In this document: positions 8,486 to 17,555 of the stretch, piece by piece
How the letters are laid out: the number at the start of each line of letters is the position of its first letter
Numbering within the stretch: the stretch's first letter is position 1
NCBI RefSeq assembly: GCF_009725235.1
Contig: NZ_WJFC01000039.1
Span: forward strand, 14,446-78,445
Direction: 5' to 3'
Length of the DNA: 64,000 nucleotides
Origin: Scytonema sp. UIC 10036
GTDB lineage: Bacteria; Cyanobacteriota; Cyanobacteriia; Cyanobacteriales; Nostocaceae
Notes under the pieces: model-generated
What the model was told of the DNA's origin: nothing
The model's database searches: none
The model's input: only the letters and a program-made list of their open reading frames with translations
Program-made: the position numbers and the translations under genes

Positions 8486-9073
8486 CTAATTCCACAGACA
8501 TAATTGTGATGGAGGTGTCATGCGAGGAGCGCTGTAGCGATAGAAACCACTCACATTTAATGAGGCTTTGGGGAACAAAACCCAATGAATAGTACCGTCT
8601 ATACCTTCTTCAGTACGAATAATGTTTCCTTTGCCAAGTGTTAAGCGCTCCTCGGAGTCCCATTCAATTTTGGACTTTGATATGTTGGAAGCGGGATTAA
8701 CAGCCCATAATATTTCTAAAGCTTCGCCTTGAATTAAGCTGTCGTTAACTTCACCCCTAATGCAAACAAAACGATCTGAGTGGGGATAACCATAGTATCC
8801 ACTAACGCGATCGCCAGCTTTACTAAAGTTAAAACACACTCCTGCTCCATCTTGCCAATCTCTAGGAGCGGGTTGGCTGCAAAACTGGTATTTGCCGTTT
8901 GCTAGAGTGGCAATTCTGGTTTTATCTGGAGCATTTTTGTGGATTGATAAAATTGCTGATGGGGCTGTAACATCTATCAACGTAGCTATGAACAGGGCTG
9001 CAATCACCACACTCAACCTCAAAAGATTCTGTTTTCGCACCCTCTGATTTTTCGTATTTTTATTCTCCCTCAA
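8486..9073 (-). CDS. Hypothetical secreted or membrane-anchored protein
   Basis: About 195 residues. The frame stays open to 9367, but that would overlap the divergent Ap4A phosphorylase gene, so I place the start at a TTG (9071-9073) in LRENKNTKNQRVRKQNLLRL; an in-frame GTG 33 nt downstream is another option. The N-terminus is basic followed by a hydrophobic helix (LSVVIAALFIATLI), i.e. a signal anchor. The mature part has paired cysteines (YQFCSQPAP, GVCFNFSK, FVCIRGEV, SQLCLWN) and repeated beta-strand patterns (VSGYYGYPHSDRFVC), as in extracytoplasmic small beta proteins. No family name is recalled. Confidence 0.6.
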   Translation of the reverse strand: MRENKNTKNQRVRKQNLLRLSVVIAALFIATLIDVTAPSAILSIHKNAPDKTRIATLANGKYQFCSQPAPRDWQDGAGVCFNFSKAGDRVSGYYGYPHSDRFVCIRGEVNDSLIQGEALEILWAVNPASNISKSKIEWDSEERLTLGKGNIIRTEEGIDGTIHWVLFPKASLNVSGFYRYSAPRMTPPSQLCLWN

Positions 9074-9146
9074 AACTGGGAGTGCAAGATATTCGGTACA
9101 GTAAAGGTAATGTTTTTTAGAATTTTTCTTATACGAATAGTTAACT

Positions 9147-10085
9147 ATGTCAGGAGAAAAATCCGCGTCACAGGGGAGAACAACACGACTGCAACCCGGT
9201 ATGTTATGGAAACGTGTCAAAGAACAGACTGAGGACGCTCTTGCAAAGCAATCGTTGCTATCAATTCCTACAGAGTTTGAATTTGTTGAACAGGATGGCG
9301 TTCGCTTCCTAGTTCGGGTCTTATCTAATCTAGCTCGTAAGGATGCAGCTAAAAAAGAGCAACTCAAACAAATAACTCGTCCTGGGAAAGAATTTAATCC
9401 TTTTCTTCCTTATGAAGAGGATTTGTTTGTAGCCAATCTTTCAGAAACTCATGTATGTATTTTGAACAAATATAATGTAGTTGATTATCACTTACTGATT
9501 ATTACTCGTGCTTTTGAAGAACAAGAAAGTTTACTGACACTGGAAGATTTTGCTGCCGTGCAGGCTTGCTTGGATGAAATTGATGGTTTGGTATTTTACA
9601 ACGGTGGTAAAGTTGCTGGCGCGAGTCAGAGACACAAGCACTTGCAATTAGTTCCACTTCCATTTATCCCAAGTGGTTCTCAGATACCAATAGAACCTCT
9701 ATTAGCATCTGCTCAGTTTCATAGCTCCATAGCGACCATACCGCAACTGCCTTTTATAAATGCATATGCACGGTTAGATGTCAAGGATATACAGTCACCA
9801 TTAGCAACTGCCGCAGTAACCTTCGAGTGCTACCGTACCCTTCTCAAAAATCTAGGTATAGAAAACGCTCCAGGAAGCCAAAACAAGCAATCTGCTCCTT
9901 ACAATCTGCTAGCTACGCGACAATGGATGTTAATTGTGCCGCGATCGCAAGAGAGTTTTGAGTCTATCTCCGTCAACTCTTTAGGATTTGCCGGTTCTTT
10001 GTTTGTGAAAAACGAGCAACAGATGCAACTTCTCAAAGACATTGGACCAATGACTCTTCTGAAGAATGTTGCTCTAAACCAGTAA
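9147..10085 (+). CDS. Ap4A phosphorylase / ATP adenylyltransferase
   Basis: 312 residues. The HIT-like catalytic block SQRHKHLQLVPLPF (about residues 154-167) and the upstream LLIITRAFEEQESLLTLEDF segment are diagnostic of the long ATP adenylyltransferase family (Apa1/Apa2 type), which phosphorolyses diadenosine tetraphosphate to ADP and ATP. The C-terminal domain (PYNLLATRQWMLIVPRS) is also present. The start ATG at 9147 is 73 bp from the chosen start of the divergent membrane-protein gene. Length is normal. The stop codon abuts an STRR array. Confidence 0.88.
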   Translation: MSGEKSASQGRTTRLQPGMLWKRVKEQTEDALAKQSLLSIPTEFEFVEQDGVRFLVRVLSNLARKDAAKKEQLKQITRPGKEFNPFLPYEEDLFVANLSETHVCILNKYNVVDYHLLIITRAFEEQESLLTLEDFAAVQACLDEIDGLVFYNGGKVAGASQRHKHLQLVPLPFIPSGSQIPIEPLLASAQFHSSIATIPQLPFINAYARLDVKDIQSPLATAAVTFECYRTLLKNLGIENAPGSQNKQSAPYNLLATRQWMLIVPRSQESFESISVNSLGFAGSLFVKNEQQMQLLKDIGPMTLLKNVALNQ

Positions 10086-10148
10086 CAACTAACAACTAAC
10101 CACTAACCACTAACCACTAACAACTAACAACTAACAACTAACCACTAA
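10084..10148. repeat. STRR array (AACAACT / AACCACT heptamers)
   Basis: Eight or nine 7-bp units (aacaact, aaccact) fill the space between the converging Ap4A phosphorylase and recN genes and run over the recN stop codon, so the last recN codons are repeat-derived in DNA sequence. Confidence 0.85.
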
Positions 10149-11907
10149 CCTTCCCCCGTTTAACTTTTGACTTTGTTTGGTGATTGGCGGCTTGAGTTAA
10201 CAAAGATTCTGCAAAAGCGATCGCTTCTTGTGCGGACTTCCCACCTGCAAGTTGTGCGAGTTCTTCTCGCCGCTTGCTCAAGTTGTCCAATGCGGTGACT
10301 CGTACAACAGTGCGCTGTTCTGAGTGTCCGTTGGTTGCTTTTTGACCTTTATCTGTATTAATCACTTGTTTGGCTACTCGAAAATGCCGATCTGCCATTG
10401 CGGCTACAAGAGGCTGGTGTGTGACACACAAAACTTGATGGAATTGACCGAGTTGGTGTAACTTTTCCGCAATAGCTTGGGCTACCCTTCCGGAAACTCC
10501 AACATCAATTTCATCAAACACTAATGTTGCTACCGCATCAGCCTGGGAAAAACAAGCTTTCAGTGCTAGCAAAAAGCGACTCATTTCACCACCAGAGGCA
10601 ATTTCTGTTAAAGGTTGTAGCGGTTCTCCTGGGTTGGGGCTAAATAAAAAGGTAATTTTATCTGCTCCTGCTACTGTTGGCGGAACCGGAACAATTTCCA
10701 CTTGGAACTTTACCTTATCCATTGCCAAAGGCTTTAATTCCCTTATAAGTTCTGCTTGTAGCGCATCTGCCACAGTCCGCCTCAATTGAGTTAATTCCTG
10801 ACAAGCTTCAGTGAGTTTTGACAGGCATTCTGTTTCTTGCTTTTCAAGACTTTCTATAGATTGTTCGCTATTATTAAGCTGAGATAATTCTTCATGAATG
10901 CGTTGGTAAAAAGCGATGGCTTCTGCTAGCGTGGGACCGTACTTTCGGCAAACTTGCTTTAACTCTCGAATTCGCTCTTCTACTTCTTCCAAGCGTTGGG
11001 GGTCGGCTTCTAATCCTTCCCCATAGGCATTTACTTGCCGTGCAACTTCTGCTAAAGTCGCTTGAGCATCTCTAACCATGTCTAAGAGTGGTTGCAGTTG
11101 AGTATCATATTCAACCATGTTGGTTAATATCATCTCACTGTCTCCCAAAAGGTCTCCTGCTGCCGGGGCTTCATTATCATTTTGGTACAAAGCTTGATAG
11201 ACTTTGTAACTCATTTGCTGCAGTTCAACTACATGGCTGAGGCGTTCCCGCTCTTGTAAAAGCTTATCGAATTCGTCAGGATCGCTTAAGTTTGCTGCTT
11301 TTAATTCTTGTATTTGATACGTTAACAAGTCTAACTGTTGTAACCGTTCTCGTTCTGATGTCCGGCGTTTTTCCAGTATTAGGTGCGCTTGTTGATATGC
11401 ACCGAAAGCAGCTGCAACAACTTGGCGCTGCTGTATTAAGGAGTTACCGCCATAAACATCCAACCAATCCCGAACTTGAGCAGATTGTCCTACTTGTACA
11501 GTTTGACCTTGAGCCGTGATTTCCACAAGGCGAGCGCGCAGCCCTGTCATGACTTGCCGATTCACCAACACTCCATTAACCCGCGAACGACTGCGGATAT
11601 TACTGGTGGTTTCAGTAATTTCTCGACTAAGAATGATGGAGTGTTCGTCAATTAAATCTATTTCCTGTTCGCTCAGCCAAGCGGCTAATGCAGAGTTAGC
11701 GGTAAAAGTCGCTTCTACCATTGACCGATTTGTGCCAGTACGAATGACACGGCTGGAGACTTTGCCACCGAGGACGGCATCAATCGCATCTAGGATGATG
11801 GATTTGCCTGCGCCAGTTTCACCTGTCAACACGTTGAGTCCTGCGCCAAATTCCAATTCCAGTTGGTCAATGAGAGCAAAGTTTTCTATTCGCAGAGAGA
11901 GCAACAT
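10138..11907 (-). CDS. recN: DNA repair protein RecN
   Basis: 589 residues, normal for RecN. Walker A GETGAGKS is at residues 29-36, the SMC-like signature LTEIASGGEMSRFLLALKA near 440 and Walker B TLVFDEIDVGVSG near 470; the middle is a coiled coil (about 170-370). RecN is an SMC-family ATPase that acts at double-strand breaks in recombinational repair. The gene stands alone between an STRR array and the 289-bp region upstream of the ABC1 kinase. There is nothing odd in the ATPase motifs. The C-terminal tail (TKSKVKRGKVSG) lies in or next to the STRR. Confidence 0.95.
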   Translation of the reverse strand: MLLSLRIENFALIDQLELEFGAGLNVLTGETGAGKSIILDAIDAVLGGKVSSRVIRTGTNRSMVEATFTANSALAAWLSEQEIDLIDEHSIILSREITETTSNIRSRSRVNGVLVNRQVMTGLRARLVEITAQGQTVQVGQSAQVRDWLDVYGGNSLIQQRQVVAAAFGAYQQAHLILEKRRTSERERLQQLDLLTYQIQELKAANLSDPDEFDKLLQERERLSHVVELQQMSYKVYQALYQNDNEAPAAGDLLGDSEMILTNMVEYDTQLQPLLDMVRDAQATLAEVARQVNAYGEGLEADPQRLEEVEERIRELKQVCRKYGPTLAEAIAFYQRIHEELSQLNNSEQSIESLEKQETECLSKLTEACQELTQLRRTVADALQAELIRELKPLAMDKVKFQVEIVPVPPTVAGADKITFLFSPNPGEPLQPLTEIASGGEMSRFLLALKACFSQADAVATLVFDEIDVGVSGRVAQAIAEKLHQLGQFHQVLCVTHQPLVAAMADRHFRVAKQVINTDKGQKATNGHSEQRTVVRVTALDNLSKRREELAQLAGGKSAQEAIAFAESLLTQAANHQTKSKVKRGKVSG

Positions 11908-12085
11908 CTAGTTAAATTCTCCGTGAGGACAGACGCCGGATATTTCCAATTCAAGAGACACTGAGAATGACCTGTAAGCGATCGGCTATACCCAATACCA
12001 TTGAATAAAAACCCCTTGAGTGTACCTAACCTAGTTTAATTTGACTTTCACAAAGATTGGTGGTTGAAGATAGACTTTTTTTATC

Positions 12086-12122
12086 AGTGACCAGTGACCA
12101 GTAGCCAGTGACCAGTAACTGG
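12086..12122. repeat. STRR array (AGTGACC heptamers)
   Basis: The sequence agtgaccagtgaccagtagc and its continuation are tandem 7-bp units in the region upstream of the ABC1 kinase gene. The rest of 11908-12196 shows no gene; a promoter is likely close to 12150 (ttgcg...taacatatt), but I cannot define it. Confidence 0.8.
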
Positions 12123-12196
12123 TAAATGAAAACTGACTTATTGCGTAACATATTGTTACAATAATTAACAAATTAATTCCATGCAGTGGTAACCTC

Positions 12197-14305
12197 ATGA
12201 ATGCCAAGACAGTTTCCTACAATTCCCAACCAAACAAAGACCCTTCTAAAACTATTTCGGTGATAGAAGTGTCTGTTAACGACAACCATGCAGGCAAAAT
12301 TAGCCAAAATGAATATTCTGCTACACAACCAGGTTTGAAAAATGCTGCGGTAGCTAGAGGAGACAGCTTACCGTATAGAAGCGATCGCGTGCTTTTAGGT
12401 AGGAAACGTGAATCTAAACAAATACGTTACGATGCTAGGGAGATTGCCCTAAACTATGAGCAAACACCCTTACAAGTTTTGCGTCGTGTATTTGCAGTTT
12501 TAGTACCAACTGTGTCATTTGTTTTTGGATTGTGGTGGGATAGCAAACGAGGAGTTGTTGTCAAAAATGACCGAAGACAAGCAATTAAGTTGCGAAAACT
12601 GCTGACAAAGCTAGGGCCAGCATACATTAAAATTGGACAGGCTTTATCCACCAGACCAGATTTAGTGCCTGCTGTATATTTAGAAGAACTTGCTCAATTA
12701 CAAGATAAGCTACCACCTTTTCCCAATGAAATAGCTTATCAATTTATTGAAGAAGAACTCGGTTTACCGCCAGCAGAAATTTATCCCGTTCTTTCAAAAG
12801 ATCCCATAGCAGCAGCTTCTTTAGGTCAAGTTTATAAAGGTAGACTCAATACGGGTGAAGAGGTTGCTGTTAAAGTTCAACGTCCAGACTTACGAGAAAA
12901 CATAACTATTGACTTATATATTCTACGAAAACTTGCTGTATGGGCGCAGAAAAAAGTTAAACGGGTACGGAGCGATCTTGCAGGTATTCTTGATGAATTA
13001 GGCACTCGCATTTTTGAGGAGATGGACTACATTCATGAAGGAGAAAATGCGGAGAGGTTTTTTGAACTCTACGGTCATCTAAAAGACGTTTATGTTCCCA
13101 AGATATATTGGGAGTACACAAATCGTCGTGTTTTAACCATGGAGTGGATTAATGGTGTTAAATTAACTCAAACAGAAGAAATCCGCTCGCTAGGAATCGA
13201 CGCTCGTTATTTAATAGAAGTAGGCGTACAATGTTCTTTGCGCCAGTTACTCGAACATGGATTTTTCCACGCCGATCCGCATCCTGGAAATTTACTAGCA
13301 ACTCTAGATGGCAAATTGGCTTATCTAGATTTTGGGATGATGAGTGAAATTCAGCCCAAGCAACGCTATGGTTTGCTAGAAGCGATCGTTCACGTTGTCA
13401 ATCGCGATTTTGAAGCGTTGGCACAAGATTACGTCAAGTTAGATTTTTTGTCACCGGATACAGATTTAACACCAATTGTTCCAGCTTTTGCAAAAGTGTT
13501 TGCTGAAGCTCAAGGTGCTAGTGTAGCTCAGTTAAACATTAAGAGTATCACCGATGACCTTTCAAATTTGATGTATGAATATCCCTTCCGCGTCCCACCA
13601 TACTATGCTTTAATTATTCGTTCTTTGGTGACTTTAGAAGGAATTGCTATCTATATAGATCCTAACTTCAAAGTTCTGAGTGAAGCATATCCCTATGTTG
13701 CTAAACGTTTATTAACAGATCCAGCGCCTGAATTAAGAGCATCTTTGCGAGATTTGTTATTTAAAGAAGGTAGATTTCGTTGGAATCGTTTAGAAAATTT
13801 ATTACGCAATGCTCGCAATAATGAGGATTATGATTTCAACTTAGTTCTCAATCAGGGAATAGACTTTTTATCTTCCGAACGGGGAGCTTTTATTCGCGAT
13901 AAGTTAGTTGATGAAATTCTCAAAGGGGTGAATGCAGCAACTACAAATGTTTTGCATAACTTTACATATTTACTGCGAGAAAGAGTTGGAATTGCAGCAA
14001 TTAATGAAACCCCTAGTGCGACAATCGAGCAACAACAAACCTTGGATCATATCAAACGGATCTTAAATATTCTGCAAGAAACTCGCGGATTTGATGCCAC
14101 ACAACTTGCACCCCAACTTGCTGAGTTGCTATTTAATCCCGGAGTGCAGCGTTTGGGACAACAAATAGCCAACCAGATAGCACAAAAAGCGATCGCACGA
14201 CTCATTCGGCAATTGTTAGCATCGGAAGTACCAACAGAAGTTGATACTCGTGAAGATACTGTTGTGATTCAACCAAATCGATTGTCTTTACCACCTGCTA
14301 ACTAA
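12197..14305 (+). CDS. ABC1/UbiB (AarF) family atypical kinase
   Basis: 702 residues. After a roughly 100-residue low-complexity N-terminus come the ABC1 hallmarks: KxGQ (KLGPAYIKIGQALSTRPD, about 137-155), the alanine-rich nucleotide loop AAASLGQVYKG (about 210), HADPHPGNLL (about 357) and YLDFGMM (about 375). C-terminal helices follow (to about 690). Such proteins act in quinone/prenyl-lipid metabolism and stress in cyanobacteria and plastids; the specific lipid target is not predictable. It is convergent with the Ycf45-like gene, separated by a hairpin at 14317-14343. Confidence 0.9.
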   Translation: MNAKTVSYNSQPNKDPSKTISVIEVSVNDNHAGKISQNEYSATQPGLKNAAVARGDSLPYRSDRVLLGRKRESKQIRYDAREIALNYEQTPLQVLRRVFAVLVPTVSFVFGLWWDSKRGVVVKNDRRQAIKLRKLLTKLGPAYIKIGQALSTRPDLVPAVYLEELAQLQDKLPPFPNEIAYQFIEEELGLPPAEIYPVLSKDPIAAASLGQVYKGRLNTGEEVAVKVQRPDLRENITIDLYILRKLAVWAQKKVKRVRSDLAGILDELGTRIFEEMDYIHEGENAERFFELYGHLKDVYVPKIYWEYTNRRVLTMEWINGVKLTQTEEIRSLGIDARYLIEVGVQCSLRQLLEHGFFHADPHPGNLLATLDGKLAYLDFGMMSEIQPKQRYGLLEAIVHVVNRDFEALAQDYVKLDFLSPDTDLTPIVPAFAKVFAEAQGASVAQLNIKSITDDLSNLMYEYPFRVPPYYALIIRSLVTLEGIAIYIDPNFKVLSEAYPYVAKRLLTDPAPELRASLRDLLFKEGRFRWNRLENLLRNARNNEDYDFNLVLNQGIDFLSSERGAFIRDKLVDEILKGVNAATTNVLHNFTYLLRERVGIAAINETPSATIEQQQTLDHIKRILNILQETRGFDATQLAPQLAELLFNPGVQRLGQQIANQIAQKAIARLIRQLLASEVPTEVDTREDTVVIQPNRLSLPPAN

Positions 14306-14316
14306 AACATTAAAAT

Positions 14317-14343
14317 GGTGCGTTACGCGGAAGCTAACGCACC
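14317..14343. terminator. Hairpin between convergent genes
   Basis: ggtgcgtta and taacgcacc form a perfect 9-bp stem with a 9-nt loop, 12 bp after the ABC1 kinase stop and 28 bp from the stop of the opposite gene. There is no long T-run, so it may be a bidirectional terminator or one of the dispersed ggtgcgtta cyanobacterial repeats. Confidence 0.55.
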
Positions 14344-14370
14344 CTGATGGCAAAGGAATGGAAGCTGAAA

Positions 14371-16164
14371 TTATGCCGGATAAATCCGCAGACGCCGATT
14401 TGGTTCTTCGCCAAAACTGTCGGACTTGAGGCGATAGTGTTCTACTAACTCATGTTGCATTTTGCGTACTGAGGCAGAACGGGGTAACAATTCGACTGGT
14501 TGCCCTTTGGGGATCACAATTTGTTCGACAGCAAGTCTTGCTTCCTCTAGGGCGTCAATCTCATCATCACTGGCGCTGTGCAGAAAGAGTTGCATTTCTC
14601 TTTCGTCGCCAATTTCGGGATCGTCAAGATTGAGCAAGCGTCGCAAACCTCTGGTAATCTGCGGCATGGTGCTGGCTTTAATCATGTGGATTGGGACTTG
14701 GCGGGCTTTCGCCAATTGCCTCAATTTGGCATGATTTTTGACGTGCGATCGCAATGCCAATATCGCATCAGCACTATCGATATCTTTTGTCAAGACTATG
14801 GGCAAAGAAAGAACCTGAATGACCTGATCTAATTGGCTGCGGCTGACACCATAGGGATATATGTGCAGTGGCAAATCCTCGCCATTAGGTCCCGGATATC
14901 TATATTCAGTATCCAAGCCATCAAATTCACTTAAAGATTCATCCAACAAACGGTCAAACTCGCTTTTCCCCGACCCGTTTTGTGTTTCACTTCCTATTGA
15001 AGGTAGGGGTAGCATTTGACCGGTTGTACGCCAACCGTTGGAATGTCTGGCTGAAGTTGCAAAACTGTCCTCGCTAACTGTTGCGTGCGTGCGACTCGAA
15101 AGGGGAATGACTTGGCGGGAAACCACCACCTTGCCCTTCTCATCAACAGTTCTGACTTGCGGGTTGGGTTGACGTCCTCGAAGAAGAGTATCTACTGTAT
15201 CCGATACACTTTCGTGTACCACCCAGCGCTCTCGTTCCAACATTTCTACAGCAATTTCAAAAGTCGGAGGGGCTTTTCGTTCCAAAACAGTTTTTTGAGT
15301 CCCCCGCCGCCTAGCTTCATCGTCTCCCAGCGTCACAGCCTGGATACCACCCACTAAATCTGAAAGCGTTGGGTTTTTTATCAAATTTTCAATCTGGTTG
15401 CCATGGGCGGTTCCCACCAATTGAACACCTCGTTCGGCTATGGTACGGGCGGCTAGGGCTTCCAATTCTGTACCAATTTCATCAATCACGATGACTTCTG
15501 GCATATGGTTCTCCACCGCTTCAATCATCACTTGATGTTGTAGTTCTGGATGAGCCACTTGCATCCGTCGCGATCGCCCAATGGCGGGGTGAGCAACGTC
15601 ACCATCACCTGCTATTTCATTAGAGGTATCGATAATCACTACTCGTTTGTTCAGTTCATCAGCCAGAACGCGGGCAATTTCCCGCAAGGCTGTTGTTTTG
15701 CCCACACCTGGGCGTCCTAGCATGAGAATCGATTTTCCAGTTTCTACTAAATCGCGAATCATGCCAATTGTACCGAATATCGCCCGACCAACTCGACAGG
15801 TTAGACCTATAATCTTTCCACTGCGGTTGCGGATGGCACTGATCCGATGCAGGGTTTGCTCAATTCCTGCCCGATTATCTCCACCAAAAGTTCCCACTCT
15901 TTGAATACAATCATCTATCTGCTCTTGAGTAACGGGGACTTCACTCAGATACTCAGCTGCTGACGGAAACCGAGCTTCTGGGCGACGACCTAAATCCAAG
16001 ACTACTTCAACTAAGCTATCTCGTTGTGGATGCTTTTCTAGAGTTTGCCGCAGGTCTTGGGGCAATATATCTAATAATTTTTGGAGATCGTCTGTAATCG
16101 TCATGCTTTCTATGGTGACGTTTTTTAGAGATAGCGAGGACATTTCCATACTGGAGTTTTCCAT
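14371..16164 (-). CDS. Ycf45-family AAA ATPase with C-terminal R3H domain
   Basis: 597 residues. Walker A GRPGVGKTTALREIA (about 147-161), VVIIDTSNEIAGDGD and Walker B EVIVIDEIGTELEA (about 218) follow the SpoIIIAA-like/Ycf45 pattern, with GTAHGN as sensor motif. A variable, probably disordered middle (about 330-430) leads to a second domain and a C-terminal R3H-type segment (HELVEHYRLKSDSFG, near residue 575) that would bind single-stranded nucleic acid. It is found in cyanobacteria and algal plastids; its exact role is unknown. The start chosen (MENSSMEMSSLSLKN) is not certain: an in-frame MTITDDLQKLLDILPQDLRQ 21 residues later also fits. ldpA lies 42 bp upstream in the same direction, so the two may be co-transcribed. 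Confidence 0.85.
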   Translation of the reverse strand: MENSSMEMSSLSLKNVTIESMTITDDLQKLLDILPQDLRQTLEKHPQRDSLVEVVLDLGRRPEARFPSAAEYLSEVPVTQEQIDDCIQRVGTFGGDNRAGIEQTLHRISAIRNRSGKIIGLTCRVGRAIFGTIGMIRDLVETGKSILMLGRPGVGKTTALREIARVLADELNKRVVIIDTSNEIAGDGDVAHPAIGRSRRMQVAHPELQHQVMIEAVENHMPEVIVIDEIGTELEALAARTIAERGVQLVGTAHGNQIENLIKNPTLSDLVGGIQAVTLGDDEARRRGTQKTVLERKAPPTFEIAVEMLERERWVVHESVSDTVDTLLRGRQPNPQVRTVDEKGKVVVSRQVIPLSSRTHATVSEDSFATSARHSNGWRTTGQMLPLPSIGSETQNGSGKSEFDRLLDESLSEFDGLDTEYRYPGPNGEDLPLHIYPYGVSRSQLDQVIQVLSLPIVLTKDIDSADAILALRSHVKNHAKLRQLAKARQVPIHMIKASTMPQITRGLRRLLNLDDPEIGDEREMQLFLHSASDDEIDALEEARLAVEQIVIPKGQPVELLPRSASVRKMQHELVEHYRLKSDSFGEEPNRRLRIYPA

Positions 16165-16206
16165 CTTGAAAAATGTCCCAAAGGCGGTTTTCAGGACTGA
16201 CAGCCC

Positions 16207-17397
16207 TTATTGCCGCGACTTGAGCTGGGAAACGAGGGAATCTGCAAGCTTAACTGCTTGCCAGAGCAATGAAGGTTCTTCTTCTAGGCGCATGCTTATT
16301 TTGACATTGGCTTGATTCACCTCCCTCTGTTCTAACTCTTCTAAAATCGGTGACAGCAAAACTCGGGCGTAGCTACCGTATGCGATTCCGGCAATTTTGG
16401 ATTTTGGATTTTGGATTTTGGATTTTGGATTTTGGATTTTGGATTTTGGATTACAGTCTTCTAATCCAAAATCTAAAATCGGCAATCTAAAATCGTTCAA
16501 AAGCCCCATTGCCCGTAACTTAGCAACGGTGTAGCTGTTGGTTCCTCCTGCCAACTGCACATATCCCGGTAATTTTGCTGCCAAAACTTTTTGCCCTAAC
16601 TTGACGGCTGCTAATGTCGTACCATCGCCAATGTCTCCACTCATGGGACGACCATCTGTTTGCCAAACTAGGACGCAAGGTAGGGGGCTAATGACCTCAT
16701 AGAGAGTGTGAAGATAGTCAATCAAACCGTTCCCATCGGGACAGCTAATTGCTACTAACTTCAACCGCTCAACCCACGGTGCTATGGCTTGCCACAATCT
16801 TTTGAATTCTGCCAAACGCCCAACATTTGTATGAATTTCTACGGCATCTACCCCAGTTGACAATATCAATGGCGCGATCGCTCCCGGTGTTGATACATAT
16901 GACTTTGTATAAATTATATCATATGGACATATAGGAATGCAACGACCGCAGCCGTAGCACTTTTGAGATAAGACTCCCGAAAAGTTGCTATTTACGCCAT
17001 CGAAAACAATTGCTTGGGCCGGACAAATTTTTTCACAGGGGCGAGTACAGTTTGTGGGGCATTGCGTGACATTAAATTCGGCTTTCCGAAAATGCGGGTC
17101 TTCGCCATCATTAAGGCTGACCATCAAGAGCGGTTTTTTTTCATACCGGCCAAATCCTTGCTGTCCGACTGACCTACCCAACTCTGATGCAATTTGCAGC
17201 CCCTCCTTAGCTGCAGCAATCACAGACGGATCGGCGGCAACATCTATGCAGTCAGCCCCTGCCAATGTGTAGGCTAATGTTAAGCTTCTGACTGCTGGCA
17301 GATGTTGGAAGCTGGCTCCGCATATGAGCTTGAACCAGTGACCTTCCTCAAGCGAACGTAAAGGGTCTAACAAATGAGTCACAATTCTATTATGCAA
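16207..17397 (-). CDS. ldpA: LdpA, iron-sulfur protein of the circadian clock input
   Basis: 396 residues including an insertion. The N-terminus (LRSLEEGHWFKLICGASFQH) and two cysteine clusters, CPTNCTRPCEKIC (113-125) and CYGCGRCIPIC (147-157), fit LdpA, which binds two [4Fe-4S] clusters, senses redox state and modulates the clock period through CikA/KaiA. Residues about 300-336 are unusual: NDFRLPILDFGLEDCNPKSK and then repeats of NPKSKIQ, encoded by a 7-bp STRR. The start is uncertain: the longest frame opens at TTG 17395-17397, and a GTG at 17380-17382 (VTHLLDPLRSLEEG) is equally possible. Confidence 0.85.
   Translation of the reverse strand: MHNRIVTHLLDPLRSLEEGHWFKLICGASFQHLPAVRSLTLAYTLAGADCIDVAADPSVIAAAKEGLQIASELGRSVGQQGFGRYEKKPLLMVSLNDGEDPHFRKAEFNVTQCPTNCTRPCEKICPAQAIVFDGVNSNFSGVLSQKCYGCGRCIPICPYDIIYTKSYVSTPGAIAPLILSTGVDAVEIHTNVGRLAEFKRLWQAIAPWVERLKLVAISCPDGNGLIDYLHTLYEVISPLPCVLVWQTDGRPMSGDIGDGTTLAAVKLGQKVLAAKLPGYVQLAGGTNSYTVAKLRAMGLLNDFRLPILDFGLEDCNPKSKIQNPKSKIQNPKSKIAGIAYGSYARVLLSPILEELEQREVNQANVKISMRLEEEPSLLWQAVKLADSLVSQLKSRQ
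16389..16490. repeat. STRR hairpin inside the ldpA coding region
   Basis: About nine tandem ggatttt units (16391-16453) are followed by complementary-type units aatccaaaatctaaaatc (16463-16480 and again near 16490). Three 7-bp units make 21 bp, giving an in-frame heptapeptide repeat NPKSKIQ on the minus strand. The array does not break the frame. Confidence 0.9.
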
Positions 17398-17555
17398 TGC
17401 AATAGAAAAATGTAGAACATTAATTCAAAAACTTATGACCTGCTAAAGAATAAGTTGCTAAGCAAGAGACAGCATTCAGGGCAATTCAGTTTTATGATGA
17501 AGATTCTTATCTTTCTCTTCATACTTAGCAATAGTACTTTTCAAGCCACAAGTCC

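Noticed and set aside
9074..9367. Upstream extension of the membrane-protein frame on the minus strand
   Set aside because: It would overlap the divergent Ap4A phosphorylase by more than 200 bp, and the translated residues are Ser/Arg/Cys-rich and unlike a real N-terminus; I start the gene at 9073.
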